From an uncultured Acidobacteriaceae bacterium (GTDB lineage: Bacteria; Acidobacteriota; Terriglobia; Terriglobales; Acidobacteriaceae), in the NCBI GenBank assembly GCA_903849645.1, contig CAINJJ010000038.1, positions 1-64,000 on the forward strand: a stretch of 64,000 bases of DNA. Reading direction: 5' to 3'. Positions within the stretch are counted from its first letter, which is position 1, and every line of letters begins with the position of its first letter. Positions 14,513 to 23,665 of the stretch are shown piece after piece. A program made the position numbers and the translations under genes. The notes beneath the pieces are model-generated. The model had not been told where the DNA came from. It saw nothing but the letters and a program-made list of their open reading frames with translations, and did not search any database.

Positions 14513-17365
14513 TCAGTCCTGATCGTGGTCCTTTGCGGGCCTTTTCGAATGAGGCCTTGTGAGCACCGCCGGGGCGGGCTTGTCGCCCATCGCGTCCTTC
14601 CAGAGAATCACATTCAGCTTCTGCGTGTCGGCACGGTCGGCGTGGCGGAAGTCCATCTTCATGCTTTCCGCGGCGCCGGGAGCGGTCTTCTGGTTGGCCG
14701 TGTAGATGAGGTTGTTGTCGCGGTTGGAGGTGTCGGCGTCATAGGCCGGCTGGTCGCCGGGGCCTGAAAACTCGGTTGAGATCAACGAACTGAAGGCGTC
14801 GTTCTGGTTCATGGGCGGCAGGTCCAGCACCGACTCCATGGTGCGGATCATGCTCACCGTGGAGTAGAACCGGCTGTCGACAAACGGCCTTCCCTCCGGC
14901 CCGTGCGGGGCATACTTGCTGATGACCAGCCCAAGGGAACGGTGCGCGTCCACGTGGTCGCCGCCGTCCTGCGCGTCGTCTTCAAGGATGAAGAAGGCCG
15001 TGTCTTCCCAGAAGGGCGAGTGCGAGATGGCTTCCACGGCGCGGCCGACAGCCAGGTCGTTGTCGGCCACGGAAGACTTGGGCGTAGGCCCGCCGGGCCG
15101 CGTGCCGTTGGTGTGGTCGTTGCCCAGGCGCAGCAGCACAAAGTTGGGCATGGTGTCTTTGCCCTGCTCCCGGTCCGCCAGCCAGCCCTTGAGGTGGCGC
15201 AGGAAGATCTGCACCCGCACCTGGTCTGGCACCATCAGGTCAAAGTCCGGCGCCTCCTCGGCGAAGTGTCCCACCAGCTCCGGCTTGGTGGCGGTGTTGG
15301 TGGCAATCAGGGGAATGGGCCAGGCCCACTTGTTGACCCCGCCGCCCCAGGCCTCCGGCAGCGCCTCGCCGGGCGCGATCTCCTTGCGCGTGCAGTCCTG
15401 GCCCGGCAGCATGGGGCCCTGCTGCGGGTTGGGCAGCGGCTTCTTGGTCTTCACTTCGTTGCAGAAGGTGGTGGCGATGAACTCGCCAAAGTGGTAGTAG
15501 CTCTTGCCGTGCGCCGCCAGGTTGCCCCACAGGTAGCCCGAGGCCGGCTCGTTCACGTCGGGAATCTTTTGCAGCAGCGGATAGCCCTCGGCCACCACGC
15601 CCTCAAAGTCGTAGGTGCGCTCCCCGCCCCGATAGCTCTGCTGCCAGGTCTTCTCCAGGTAGTCCGAGCCGATGGCGGCGTTGGACCACACGTGCCCGTC
15701 GCCCGACACCTCGCCCGAATCAAAGAAGTTGTCCAGCACACCAAACTGCAGCGCCAGCTTGTGCAGGTTGGGCGTGATGGCCTGGCCATACATCGTCAGG
15801 CTGGGGTCGCCGTTGCCCACCGGCTTGCCGTCCTTGCTCAGGTCGCCCAGCACCTGGTCGAAGGTGCGGTTCTCCTTGATGATGTAGATCACGTGCCGGA
15901 TGGGGTTCTGCGTAGGGCCGCCAAAGGTCACCTTCTCCGCCGCCGCCTTGAGCCGGTTGGACTCGATCACGACCGAAGTCCACCGGGGCAGGTCCTTCTC
16001 CAGCTCAGCCGGTTTCAATGTGGCCAGCGAGCCGTGAATCAAGGTGCCGATATAGGTATAGGGGCGCAGTCCGCGCCGGCCCTTGGTCTCCTCCGTCTCC
16101 CGCATGGGCTTGCCGTTGGCGGTGGTTCCCTTGCCCTTGTCGGTGGCCAGATACAGGCTGCCGCCCGCCTGCGATCCCACGAACGCCATCGAAATCGGCA
16201 TCCACTCCGTGGGCACAAACCCCATGGGCTCGACCATCGTCTCGCGCGAGACCTTGGGCGTGAGCTTGCGCGTATCAATCACCGCCAGCGCGTCCGAGGC
16301 CATGTTGGCTACATAGAGCCGGCTGCCGTCGGCGTTCACCGCCACGGCCACCGGCTCGGCGCCAAAGTAGCTCTGCCCCGGCAGCCGGGTGTCAAAGTAG
16401 CCCTTCACGGCAAGCTGTCCCGCGCCCACGTTTACCGCCGCCACCGCATCGCGGTTAGCCAGTGCCACGTAGAGCGTTTTTCCATCGGGCGAGAGAGCAA
16501 ACGCGCATGGATGCGTGCCGGGCGCCACCGGGCTGGCCGGCTTGAGCAGGGCCAGCTTGCGGCCCACCGTGCCCGCTGTCAGGTCGAGTTCCGCAATCTC
16601 CGAGGCGTTCCAGAGGGCCACAAAGGCGCGCCGGCCGTCCTTCGCCAGGGCGAGCGCGATGGGGTAGGTTCCCGGCACCGCGTCGCTCTCCGCCAGGTCA
16701 AAGCGTTTCTCGATCTTGCCCGTGGCCTCATCCAGCAGCAGCACATCGTCTGACAGGTTCTCGGCCACCAGCAGCTTCTCCGCCCCGGCCGCGCCCAGCA
16801 CGGCAATCGCCGCCGGGAAGGGAATCCCCCTGTCGCTCTCTTCGCCGGCGGGCAGCCGCGTCTTGCGTCCCGCCGCCAGCGGTTGCAGCGGCAGGGAGAT
16901 CAAGCGCTCCGGCGCGATCTTTCCCTCCGCGAACTTGTAGATCACAATGCCGCTGCCGGTGTCCTTCTTGCCGTCTCCGGCCGGGTCGCTGATCGACCCC
17001 ATGCTGGCGTAGAGGTGGGTCCCGTCGCCGCTGAAGGCCAGCCCGGAGTAGAGCGTCTGCCTGGCGCCCACCAGCGTGCGGTCGTCAGGAAAATCGGCCA
17101 CCGCGCCGGTCTGCGTGTCCAGCACCGCCAGCGACTGCTTGTACTGTGACTCAAAGCTGCCAAAGCCCGCGTTCACGGTGACCACGTAGCGCCCGCCGGG
17201 AGAGACCGCCATCGAGATGGGCAGGTTGTTGAGCCGCTGCGGATGGCCAGGGATCTCGCCAATCAACTGCTTGCTGGTGGGCAGATCGATGGTCTGCGCC
17301 GCCACTACGCCTGCCCCAAGGAGGAGGGCCATCCCCGGAACCGCCCACTTCGCTGAAATCTTCAT
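14513..17365 (-). CDS. Secreted beta-propeller / phosphoesterase fusion protein
   Basis: Two-domain exported protein of 950 aa. A signal peptide (about residues 1-23, ending GVVAAQ) is followed by a YncE-like beta-propeller (about 35-410) with repeated blade motifs such as SPDGKTLYVALANRDAVAAV, NADGSRLYVANMASDALAV and GTHLYASM. The C-terminal half (about 480-900) is a phosphoesterase of the phospholipase C/acid phosphatase group: YIIKENRTFDQVLGDL (catalytic region), DNFFDSGEVSGDGHVW, FFILEDDAQDGGDHVDAHR and LGLVISKYAP. Bifunctional proteins of this layout are common in soil bacteria, but I cannot assign a substrate. It has its own terminator downstream. Upstream is the divergent small coiled-coil gene. 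Confidence 0.9.
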   Translation of the reverse strand: MKISAKWAVPGMALLLGAGVVAAQTIDLPTSKQLIGEIPGHPQRLNNLPISMAVSPGGRYVVTVNAGFGSFESQYKQSLAVLDTQTGAVADFPDDRTLVGARQTLYSGLAFSGDGTHLYASMGSISDPAGDGKKDTGSGIVIYKFAEGKIAPERLISLPLQPLAAGRKTRLPAGEESDRGIPFPAAIAVLGAAGAEKLLVAENLSDDVLLLDEATGKIEKRFDLAESDAVPGTYPIALALAKDGRRAFVALWNASEIAELDLTAGTVGRKLALLKPASPVAPGTHPCAFALSPDGKTLYVALANRDAVAAVNVGAGQLAVKGYFDTRLPGQSYFGAEPVAVAVNADGSRLYVANMASDALAVIDTRKLTPKVSRETMVEPMGFVPTEWMPISMAFVGSQAGGSLYLATDKGKGTTANGKPMRETEETKGRRGLRPYTYIGTLIHGSLATLKPAELEKDLPRWTSVVIESNRLKAAAEKVTFGGPTQNPIRHVIYIIKENRTFDQVLGDLSKDGKPVGNGDPSLTMYGQAITPNLHKLALQFGVLDNFFDSGEVSGDGHVWSNAAIGSDYLEKTWQQSYRGGERTYDFEGVVAEGYPLLQKIPDVNEPASGYLWGNLAAHGKSYYHFGEFIATTFCNEVKTKKPLPNPQQGPMLPGQDCTRKEIAPGEALPEAWGGGVNKWAWPIPLIATNTATKPELVGHFAEEAPDFDLMVPDQVRVQIFLRHLKGWLADREQGKDTMPNFVLLRLGNDHTNGTRPGGPTPKSSVADNDLAVGRAVEAISHSPFWEDTAFFILEDDAQDGGDHVDAHRSLGLVISKYAPHGPEGRPFVDSRFYSTVSMIRTMESVLDLPPMNQNDAFSSLISTEFSGPGDQPAYDADTSNRDNNLIYTANQKTAPGAAESMKMDFRHADRADTQKLNVILWKDAMGDKPAPAVLTRPHSKRPAKDHDQD

Positions 17366-17501
17366 GGCAAAACATTAGCAAAGCCGCCGCCCGGCGCGCT
17401 TCACAGTCCCGTTACAATTCCCACCTGGCGCCTCACCCCATTACCATTGCGCCCCTGCCCGTAATCAAGCCAAAACAAGCGTTTACTCTTAGAATCTCCT
17501 C

Positions 17502-17780
17502 ATGAATGACGCCTTCGCCACCCTTACCGCACTGTTAGCCGATGTGATCCTGCCCAACCTCAAAGCGGTGCAACTGAGCCAGATGGAGCAAATCTCCGCC
17601 AACGACCGGCTGGAGCGGGCCATTGAAGAACTCCGCGCGCAGTTGGAGGCCCAGTTTGCCCAGCTCTCCCTGCAGTTGACGGCGTGCCAGGCAGAGCTGG
17701 CGGCCACCAAGGCCCTGCTTGAGGCCGCCAAGGCCCAGGCCCGACCCGACGCGAAGGACCGCAGCACGCTGATCCACTAG
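17502..17780 (+). CDS. Small coiled-coil protein, 92 aa
   Basis: Function not recognised. Apart from the ends, the protein is one predicted coiled coil: LERAIEELRAQLEAQFAQL and LTACQAELAATKALLEAAKA show leucine/alanine heptad spacing. There is no signal peptide. A short purine stretch (AGAATC) precedes ATG 17502 and a TTACTCTTAGAAT stretch upstream could hold the -10. It lies 34 bp before nagA in the same direction but has no apparent link to it. Codon usage is like the neighbours and the coiled-coil pattern is regular, so I consider it real. Confidence 0.6.
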   Translation: MNDAFATLTALLADVILPNLKAVQLSQMEQISANDRLERAIEELRAQLEAQFAQLSLQLTACQAELAATKALLEAAKAQARPDAKDRSTLIH

Positions 17781-17802
17781 CCGGGAGTCGCGGGCGGCCT
17801 GC

Positions 17803-17808
17803 AATAAT
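17803..17808 (+). promoter_or_regulatory. Putative leaderless -10 of nagA
   Basis: AATAAT (5 of 6 match to TATAAT) ends 6 nt before the nagA ATG and no Shine-Dalgarno sequence is present between them. Transcription would begin at or next to the start codon. Confidence 0.4.
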
Positions 17809-17814
17809 CACCCC

Positions 17815-18975
17815 ATGCGTACTGTGGTCACGGCAAAGAGACTTTGGGACGGAACAGGCCTGCTGGAGAGGCCGCTTGTAGCCATCGAAGACGGCCGCAT
17901 CGTCTCCATCACGGCCCAGGACTGGTCGGAGCAGCCGCAGGGGCACCGCCTCATCGACTTCCCCGGCGCCACGCTCGCTCCCGGGTTCCTAGACGTTCAT
18001 ATCCACGGCGCCAAGGGGCACGACGTGATGGAAGCCACCCCTGAGGCGCTTGCCGCCGTTGGCGGCTTTCTGGCCTCGCGCGGCACCGGCAGCTTTCTGG
18101 CCACCACCGTCACCGCGCCGGTCGACGTCACCCTCCAGTCGCTCTCCGGGCTGGCGAAGCTTCTGGGCCGGCCCCCTGTTGCGGGCGAAGCTCGTCCTGT
18201 CGGCATACACCTCGAAGGGCCCTTCCTCTCCCACTCCAAACGCGGCGTCCATCCTCCCAAATCTCTGCTTGCGCCGGATATCTCGCTGTTCGACCGCTTC
18301 TGGGAGGCCGCCGAGGGCCAAATCCGTCTGATGACCCTGGCGCCCGAGCTGCCCGGCGCCGTCGAACTCGCCGCCCAGGCCACGGCGCGAGGAGTACGCA
18401 TCTCCGTGGGCCACTCCAACGCCACCGCTGCCGAGACCCGCGCCGTGATCGATGCCGGAGCCATCAGCGCCACCCACACCTTCAACGCCATGCGCCCCCT
18501 CGACCATCGCGAGCCGGGAATCCTGGGCACGGTTCTCACCGACGACCGGCTCTTTGCCGAGCTGATCTGCGACGGCGTCCACACCGCTCCCGAGATGGTG
18601 CGCCTCTGGTGGCGGGCCAAGGGGCCTGCGCGCGCCCTGCTGGTGACCGACGCCATGAGCGCCGCCGGCATGCCCGACGGCGAGTATCAATTGGGCGGAT
18701 TTGCGGTGCATGTGGCCAACGGAAGGGCCATGGCGGAGGGCGTGCTGGCCGGCAGCGTGCTCACGCTCGACCGCGCCCTGCTCAACTTTCTCGCCTTCAC
18801 CGGAGCAACCCTGGAGCAGGGGCTTCGCCTGCTGACGGCCAACCCCGCGGCGATGACCGGACTCGGCAGTCAGGCTGGCTCCCTGGCCCCCGGCCAGCCG
18901 GCCAGCCTTGTGGCCGTCGATGCCGCGGGCAAGCTGGTCGGCTCCATCGTCAACGGGCTTTCAGTCGGGGTCTAG
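17815..18975 (+). CDS. nagA: N-acetylglucosamine-6-phosphate deacetylase
   Basis: NagA removes the acetyl group from GlcNAc-6-phosphate, the committed step in using GlcNAc from peptidoglycan or chitin. It is an amidohydrolase-superfamily TIM barrel. The sequence shows LAPGFLDVHIHGAKGHD (HxH near residue 63), GIHLEGPFLSHSKRGVH (catalytic-region Glu), ISVGHSNATAAE, THTFNAMRPL and LVTDAMSAAGMPDG with the catalytic Asp. At 386 aa it is of standard length. The C-terminal LAPGQPASLVAVD is the usual composite beta-domain end. A convergent gene encodes a GlcNAc-kinase-like protein, so the pair could form kinase plus deacetylase for GlcNAc salvage. Confidence 0.95.
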   Translation: MRTVVTAKRLWDGTGLLERPLVAIEDGRIVSITAQDWSEQPQGHRLIDFPGATLAPGFLDVHIHGAKGHDVMEATPEALAAVGGFLASRGTGSFLATTVTAPVDVTLQSLSGLAKLLGRPPVAGEARPVGIHLEGPFLSHSKRGVHPPKSLLAPDISLFDRFWEAAEGQIRLMTLAPELPGAVELAAQATARGVRISVGHSNATAAETRAVIDAGAISATHTFNAMRPLDHREPGILGTVLTDDRLFAELICDGVHTAPEMVRLWWRAKGPARALLVTDAMSAAGMPDGEYQLGGFAVHVANGRAMAEGVLAGSVLTLDRALLNFLAFTGATLEQGLRLLTANPAAMTGLGSQAGSLAPGQPASLVAVDAAGKLVGSIVNGLSVGV

Positions 18976-19007
18976 GGTGCCTCAGCTCTTGAAATCAGGC
19001 ACTCCGC

Positions 19008-19925
19008 TCAGCCAGCGGCTTCGGCCAGACGCTGCGCCCGCCAGATGGCCCCTTCAATCCCCTTGACCTCGCTCGTCTCCACCGGCATCGCCGGCGCGGC
19101 AGCGCGCAGGCCTGCGATAAACGCCTCCCGCACCAGCCGCGACTTGCCCACCACGCTGCCAATCCAGGCCACCGGCACCTCCTGCGTCAAGTGATGCTTG
19201 CGCCAGAGCTTGGCCCGCACCAGCAGAACCGACTCGACGAGGTCCGCCGCGGCCTGCCGCAGGACGTCCAGCGCCACCGCGTCCCCGGCCTCCGCCAGTT
19301 CGCTGATGGCCGGCGCCAGCGCCGCAAAGTCAGGGCCCGGCGTGCTGTCGCCCAGGTTTACCAGCTCATCAATCGTCGTAGTGCCCCAGAGGCCCCCTAC
19401 TGTCTGCAGCACCCGCGACGGCTGCTCGCGGTCATGCGCATGAAGGGCGCGGCGCACGCTGTGCAACCCGATCCAGTAACCCGAGCCTTCGTCGCCCAGT
19501 CGGGAACTCCAACCTCCCGCGCTCTCCAGGCCGCCGTCCGGCGCGCGGCCAATGCAGTTGGACCCTGTTCCGGCAATCTGCAGGATGCCTGGCCCGCCAT
19601 GGAAGGCCGCGTCCAAAGCGATCACGTGATCGCCCACCACCTCCGACCGCTCCACGCCAAACTCCCCAAACACCGCGGTGATCCACTCGGCCACGCCGGG
19701 CATGGTGGCGCTCGCCACCCCGGCCGAAGCTGCCCGGACCCCCGTCACGCCCGCCTGCGCGTAGACCTCTTTGAGCAGCGCGCGCAGGTTGGCTTCCGCC
19801 ACCTCCGCTCCCACCCTGAGCCGCTTGATGGAGCCGTTCTCCGCATGGGCCAGAAGCCTGTCGCCCGACACGATCGAGGCCCGCGTGCGAGTGCCCCCTC
19901 CGTCAATCCCGAGAACCACCGTCAT
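19008..19925 (-). CDS. BadF/BadG-type ATPase, probable N-acetylglucosamine kinase
   Basis: ASKHA-fold kinase of the BadF/BadG/BcrA/BcrD family, 305 aa. The phosphate-1 motif is MTVVLGIDGGGTRTRASIV at the N-terminus. ILQIAGTGSNCIGRAPDG (about residue 118) and GWSSRLGDEGSGYWIGL (about 137) are the signatures of the GlcNAc/glucosamine kinase branch. The start at 19925 creates an ATGA overlap with the stop of the upstream phosphodiesterase gene, so the two are translationally coupled. A longer frame to 20042 exists but precedes the conserved GIDGGGT motif with unrelated residues. Next to nagA, the probable role is phosphorylating salvaged amino sugars. Substrate specificity is inferred from context only. 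Confidence 0.85.
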   Translation of the reverse strand: MTVVLGIDGGGTRTRASIVSGDRLLAHAENGSIKRLRVGAEVAEANLRALLKEVYAQAGVTGVRAASAGVASATMPGVAEWITAVFGEFGVERSEVVGDHVIALDAAFHGGPGILQIAGTGSNCIGRAPDGGLESAGGWSSRLGDEGSGYWIGLHSVRRALHAHDREQPSRVLQTVGGLWGTTTIDELVNLGDSTPGPDFAALAPAISELAEAGDAVALDVLRQAAADLVESVLLVRAKLWRKHHLTQEVPVAWIGSVVGKSRLVREAFIAGLRAAAPAMPVETSEVKGIEGAIWRAQRLAEAAG

Positions 19926-21286
19926 TGCGCGCTTGCTCCCTTTTCCCCCGCATCCTCGCCCCCATCGCGCAGCGTCCCCGCCAGCACGTTCAGGCTGCCA
20001 TCCGATTTGGGCGCCGTGAGGCCCAGCAGGTGCGCCAGCCACGGGTAGATATTCACATTCTCAAACGGGGCCACTGTCCGTCCATGCACAATGTCCGGTC
20101 CAGCCGCAAAAAAACTGGCCTTCATCTGCGGCAGCTTGCGCGGATCAAAGCCGTGCATGCCGGGAATCGGCGGCTGGTCCGCCTTGCCCGCGGGCGGCCC
20201 ATGCGCGCGGATAGCGTAGGGGCCGGTGGCAATAATCACCGGATCGCCTGCGCGGGGATTGCTGTTGTAATTGAGCGCCGCCGGCACATCCTTGCGGCGG
20301 TAGGCCACAAACTGCGACGAGGCATGGCTGAGCTTGTCATAGGCCCGCGCCCGGTCCTCCTCCGTCTTGCCGTAGAGTAGCGCCCCGGCGGTCTCAAACC
20401 CGGTCAGGTCGGCGAACTGATCCAGGGTCACCCAGCCGCCCTCGATCTTCGCCATGCCGTGATCGCTCACGACCACCAGGTCAATGGGCAGGTTGGTCGC
20501 CTTGAGCGCGGCCTCCAGCTTGCCCACCATCGCGTCCATCTTGAGCACGGCAGCCCTGGTCTCCGGCGCGTCAGGCCCAAACTCGTGGCCTTCGTGGTCC
20601 GGCTCGGAGTAGTAGATGGTAATCAGGTGCGGGCGTGCGTCTTCCGGCATCCTCAGCAGAGCCACGGCGTTGTCGATGCGCGCCTGCTGCACCGCGTCCG
20701 TAGCCTCGGTCTTGCCGTCGAACCGCGCATACCAAGTCGGCGCAAACCCCGCGATCTTCGCCTCCGAACCGGGCCAGAACAGGCAGGCGGTGCGCATGCC
20801 CTGGCTCTCCGCCAGGCTCCACAGGGGCACCCCCGCGTACCAGGAGCCGTCGGTCACGGCCTTCGCGTCGGCGATGGCGTAGCGCGCCTGCTTCTTCTCG
20901 TCCCAGAAGCTGTTGGCCACCAGGCCATGGTGCTCGGGATAGAGCCCGGTCACCAGCGTAAAGTGGTTGGGAAACGTCAGCGAGGGGTAGCTGGACAACA
21001 TGCCTTCCGGCGCCCACACCCCCTGCTTGCCCAGCGCCAGCAGGTGTTTGGCTCCATCGCGCGCCGCGTAATCCCAGCGAAAGCCGTCCAGCGAGACCAG
21101 CACCACATAGTGAGCCTTTTGCGCCGCCGCCGAGTTCTGGCCGTTGTCGGTGTGCACCAGCGGCAGGGCCGGGTTGAGCGCGGATTCCTGACCCGCAGCC
21201 CTGGTCCAGCCGCCCGCCAGCAACGCGGCGAACACAGTGGCGGCAAGGAAGCCACGAACCCCCGCACGGAATCGCATGAAAGACAC
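19922..21286 (-). CDS. Exported alkaline-phosphatase-superfamily phosphodiesterase (ENPP-like)
   Basis: Nucleotide pyrophosphatase/phosphodiesterase type enzyme of 454 aa. A signal peptide (about residues 1-32) is followed by VVLVSLDGFRWDY (first metal Asp), SSYPSLTFPNHFTLVTGLYP with the catalytic Thr, TIYYSEPDHEGHEFGPD, LVVVSDHGM and GMHGFDPRKLPQMKASFFA. These are the metal-ligand landmarks of the ENPP group in order. Its last bases overlap the start of the sugar kinase gene (ATGA). It is divergent from the GH27 gene. The natural substrate (nucleotide pyrophosphate, phosphodiester or lipid head group) cannot be read from the sequence. Confidence 0.9.
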   Translation of the reverse strand: MSFMRFRAGVRGFLAATVFAALLAGGWTRAAGQESALNPALPLVHTDNGQNSAAAQKAHYVVLVSLDGFRWDYAARDGAKHLLALGKQGVWAPEGMLSSYPSLTFPNHFTLVTGLYPEHHGLVANSFWDEKKQARYAIADAKAVTDGSWYAGVPLWSLAESQGMRTACLFWPGSEAKIAGFAPTWYARFDGKTEATDAVQQARIDNAVALLRMPEDARPHLITIYYSEPDHEGHEFGPDAPETRAAVLKMDAMVGKLEAALKATNLPIDLVVVSDHGMAKIEGGWVTLDQFADLTGFETAGALLYGKTEEDRARAYDKLSHASSQFVAYRRKDVPAALNYNSNPRAGDPVIIATGPYAIRAHGPPAGKADQPPIPGMHGFDPRKLPQMKASFFAAGPDIVHGRTVAPFENVNIYPWLAHLLGLTAPKSDGSLNVLAGTLRDGGEDAGEKGASAQ

Positions 21287-21418
21287 CTCCGCAACAGCTT
21301 ACCGCAGGGGGGGGGCGAGGCTCGTCCCGAGCGCCTCCGGGGACCGATTGAATCCAAACCCCTTCGCGGCCGTTCACCTGCACCGCCCACGGCTCATCCG
21401 CCTTCCCGGCAGGTGTGG

Positions 21419-21424
21419 TATACG
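21419..21424 (+). promoter_or_regulatory. Putative leaderless -10 of the GH27 gene
   Basis: TATACG ends 7 nt before ATG 21432 and no Shine-Dalgarno sequence follows it, which suggests a leaderless or nearly leaderless transcript. Confidence 0.35.
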
Positions 21425-21431
21425 TTTCCAC

Positions 21432-22814
21432 ATGATGCGCCGCTGCTTCTATCTCGCCGCAATTCTTGCCGCCCTTGCCACTCCTTCGTCTTTGAGCGCA
21501 CAGACCCCCGCGCCCACGCCGCCCATGGGCTGGAACAGTTGGGACTCCTACGGCCTCACCATCGACGAGGCCGACTACCGCGCCAACACCACGGTGCTCG
21601 CCGGGCTCAAGCAGTTTGGCTGGGAATACTCCGTCATCGACGAAGGCTGGTATATGGAAAACCCCTTCGGCGACAAGGTCGAGAGCCGCAAATACCTGTG
21701 GGATGCGAACGGCATCCTGATTCCCGTCCTCAGCCGCTTCCCCTCCTCGGCCGGCGGCGCGGGCTTCAAGCCCATTGCCGATTGGGTCCACTCTCAGGGG
21801 CTCAAGTTCGGCATCCACATCGTGCGCGGTATCCCCCGCCAGGTGGTCAAGGACAACCTGCCCATCGCCGGGTCAAACTTTCACGCCGCCGACGCGGCCG
21901 ACATGGGCGACCCCTGCCCCTGGGACGAAGGCAACTGGGGCATCAAGGACAACGCCGCCGGCCAGGCCTACTACGACTCCATGATGAAGCTTTACGCCGG
22001 CTGGGGCATGGACTTTATCAAGGTGGACTGCGTCTCCGACCACCCCTACCGGCCGGTGGAGATCCGCCAGATTGCCGAGGCCATCCGCAAGACCGGCCGC
22101 CCCATCGTGCTGAGCCTCTCCCCCGGCCCCACCGCACTGCAATACGCCGATTTTGTGGGCAAGTACTCCCAGATGTGGCGCATCACCGACGATCACTGGG
22201 ACGTATGGAAGGTGGAGCACAAGGCAGGCGAGGGCGAGTTTCCCTTTGGAACCGCCGACGCCTTTGACCGCCTGGCCCAATGGGCGCCCCACGTCCGGCC
22301 CGGCAACTGGCCCGACGACGACATGCTGCCGTTCGGCTGGCTCGGACCCCATCCCGGCTGGCAAGACGCGCGCCAATCCCGCCTGACCCATGACGAAGAG
22401 CGCACCGAGTTCACGCTATGGGCCATCGCCCGCTCCCCGCTCATTCTGGGAACCAACCTGACACGGCTCGACGACTTCACGCGCTCCCTGATCACCAACA
22501 AGGATGTGCTGGAGATCAGCCAGAAGACCGTCGCCGGCGGTCCCGCGCTCATGCCAATGAACGAAGGCAACCCCAAGCCGCTGACCTACCGGGCCTGGTA
22601 CGCGCGCACCGGAGGCCCCAATCCGCGAACCTATCTGGCGGTATTCAATCTCGCCGATGGCCCGGCGAAGCTGACCCTGCCCTGGACGGATTTTCACCTG
22701 GCAGCCGAGGCGCACGCGGTCTATGACGTCTGGAATCAAGGGCACATGCCCGGTGCAGCGGCTCTCCACGCCGAGTTGCCCGCCCACGGCTGCGCTCTCT
22801 TCCGCGTGGAGTGA
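21432..22814 (+). CDS. Secreted GH27 alpha-galactosidase
   Basis: Glycoside hydrolase family 27 member of 460 aa, releasing alpha-linked galactose (or N-acetylgalactosamine) from plant or microbial glycans. The signal peptide is MMRRCFYLAAILAALATP followed by SSLSAQ. The GH27 signature PPMGWNSWDSYGL starts the mature protein. WEYSVIDEGWY, GLKFGIHIVRGIPR and the nucleophile motif DFIKVDCVSD follow, then RITDDHWDVW with the acid/base Asp region. The C-terminal all-beta domain (FNLADGPAKLTLPW) is complete. The open frame begins at 21237, but the signal peptide fixes ATG 21432. Divergent from the phosphodiesterase gene. Confidence 0.93.
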   Translation: MMRRCFYLAAILAALATPSSLSAQTPAPTPPMGWNSWDSYGLTIDEADYRANTTVLAGLKQFGWEYSVIDEGWYMENPFGDKVESRKYLWDANGILIPVLSRFPSSAGGAGFKPIADWVHSQGLKFGIHIVRGIPRQVVKDNLPIAGSNFHAADAADMGDPCPWDEGNWGIKDNAAGQAYYDSMMKLYAGWGMDFIKVDCVSDHPYRPVEIRQIAEAIRKTGRPIVLSLSPGPTALQYADFVGKYSQMWRITDDHWDVWKVEHKAGEGEFPFGTADAFDRLAQWAPHVRPGNWPDDDMLPFGWLGPHPGWQDARQSRLTHDEERTEFTLWAIARSPLILGTNLTRLDDFTRSLITNKDVLEISQKTVAGGPALMPMNEGNPKPLTYRAWYARTGGPNPRTYLAVFNLADGPAKLTLPWTDFHLAAEAHAVYDVWNQGHMPGAAALHAELPAHGCALFRVE

Positions 22815-22841
22815 GAGGCAAGCCTGGGAAGCACGTCCTCA

Positions 22842-22854
22842 GGGGCTAAAGCCC
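22842..22854. repeat. GGGGCTAAAGCCC hairpin repeat
   Basis: A short palindromic repeat following the GH27 gene, GGGGC-TAAA-GCCC followed by TTTT. Read on the other strand it is GGGCTTTAGCCCC, the same family as the hairpins at 58059-58205. It may also terminate the GH27 transcript. The rest of 22815-23005 holds nothing I recognise. Confidence 0.55.
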
Positions 22855-23005
22855 TTTTGGTTACATGGCACTTACGGCACGACTGAAGTCATGCCCTGAC
22901 ACTTCGATGGCATTCATGGAGTTTTTCCGCAGCCTGTAAAGCCGTATACCGGGTGCCCCAGATCCCTCGCTTTTGGGGACCTGGGAAAGCACAAGGCCGC
23001 CCTTT

Positions 23006-23632
23006 TCAGTCCACCGGCTTCCCCGTCATCGCATACACGATGGCCCGCGCCGTCGCGTTCTCATCGGTCTGCGACGAGATCATCAGGTCATACAGGTGCA
23101 GGTTGCACCAGCTCTTCCCAAAATACTGCTGAAGATACTTGGCCCGTTCCCCGTCCACGGTTCTGAGCCGCTGCTCGGCGTTGGCGCCCTTCTCCAACCG
23201 GGTCTGCAGGCGCAGCAGCCGCTCCTTCAGCGGCGCGTACACAAAGGCGTGATAGACATCCGGCTTGTGCTGCAGGATGCACTGCGCGCCCCGGCCCACG
23301 ATCACGCAGTTGCCCTCCGCCCAAGCGCTTTCCACAATCTTCTGCGTCAGCTTCACCATCTGTTCGGCGTCAAACACCGAGTCCTCGCCAAGTTCCAGGC
23401 CCGCCGCCAGCGCCGCCGAACGCATCGCCTGCTGGTTGAGCCGGCTCAGCCACGAGTCCACGTGTTCGTCATAGTGCTTCACCACGCTCGAATCCACATG
23501 CGCCGCATAGGCGATGGCGTCGATGATGTCGCGGTCCAGCAGCTTCCATCCCAGCCACCCCGCAATGGTCTGAGCAATCCGTCCGCCGCCGCTTCCAAAC
23601 TCCCGGTTGACTGTCAGTACGCGGTATCCCAC
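23006..23632 (-). CDS. Cytidylate-kinase-like protein
   Basis: P-loop-type kinase relative of 208 aa (cytidylate kinase-like family 2). The N-terminal YRVLTVNREFGSGGGRIAQTI has the GSGGG loop, a degenerate form of the classical GxxGxGK in which the Lys is not at the usual place. KLLDRDIIDAIAYAA, NCVIVGRGAQCIL, AFVYAPLKERLLRL and YFGKSWCNLHLYDLMISS follow as in the family. It is not a housekeeping cmk and its substrate is unknown; homologues are usually annotated only as cytidylate kinase-like. It is located 33 bp downstream of the RND-TolC gene on the same strand and may be co-transcribed with it. Confidence 0.85.
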   Translation of the reverse strand: MGYRVLTVNREFGSGGGRIAQTIAGWLGWKLLDRDIIDAIAYAAHVDSSVVKHYDEHVDSWLSRLNQQAMRSAALAAGLELGEDSVFDAEQMVKLTQKIVESAWAEGNCVIVGRGAQCILQHKPDVYHAFVYAPLKERLLRLQTRLEKGANAEQRLRTVDGERAKYLQQYFGKSWCNLHLYDLMISSQTDENATARAIVYAMTGKPVD

Positions 23633-23665
23633 GTTCCCCTCCCGTACTCCAAGAAACTCTTAACT

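Noticed and set aside
14903..16753. 616-codon open frame opposite the propeller-phosphoesterase
   Set aside because: Antisense translation, no domain; the minus-strand gene has a signal peptide and complete motifs.
20459..22267. 602-codon open frame overlapping the phosphodiesterase and GH27 genes
   Set aside because: It spans two genes that carry clear motifs in other frames; shadow.
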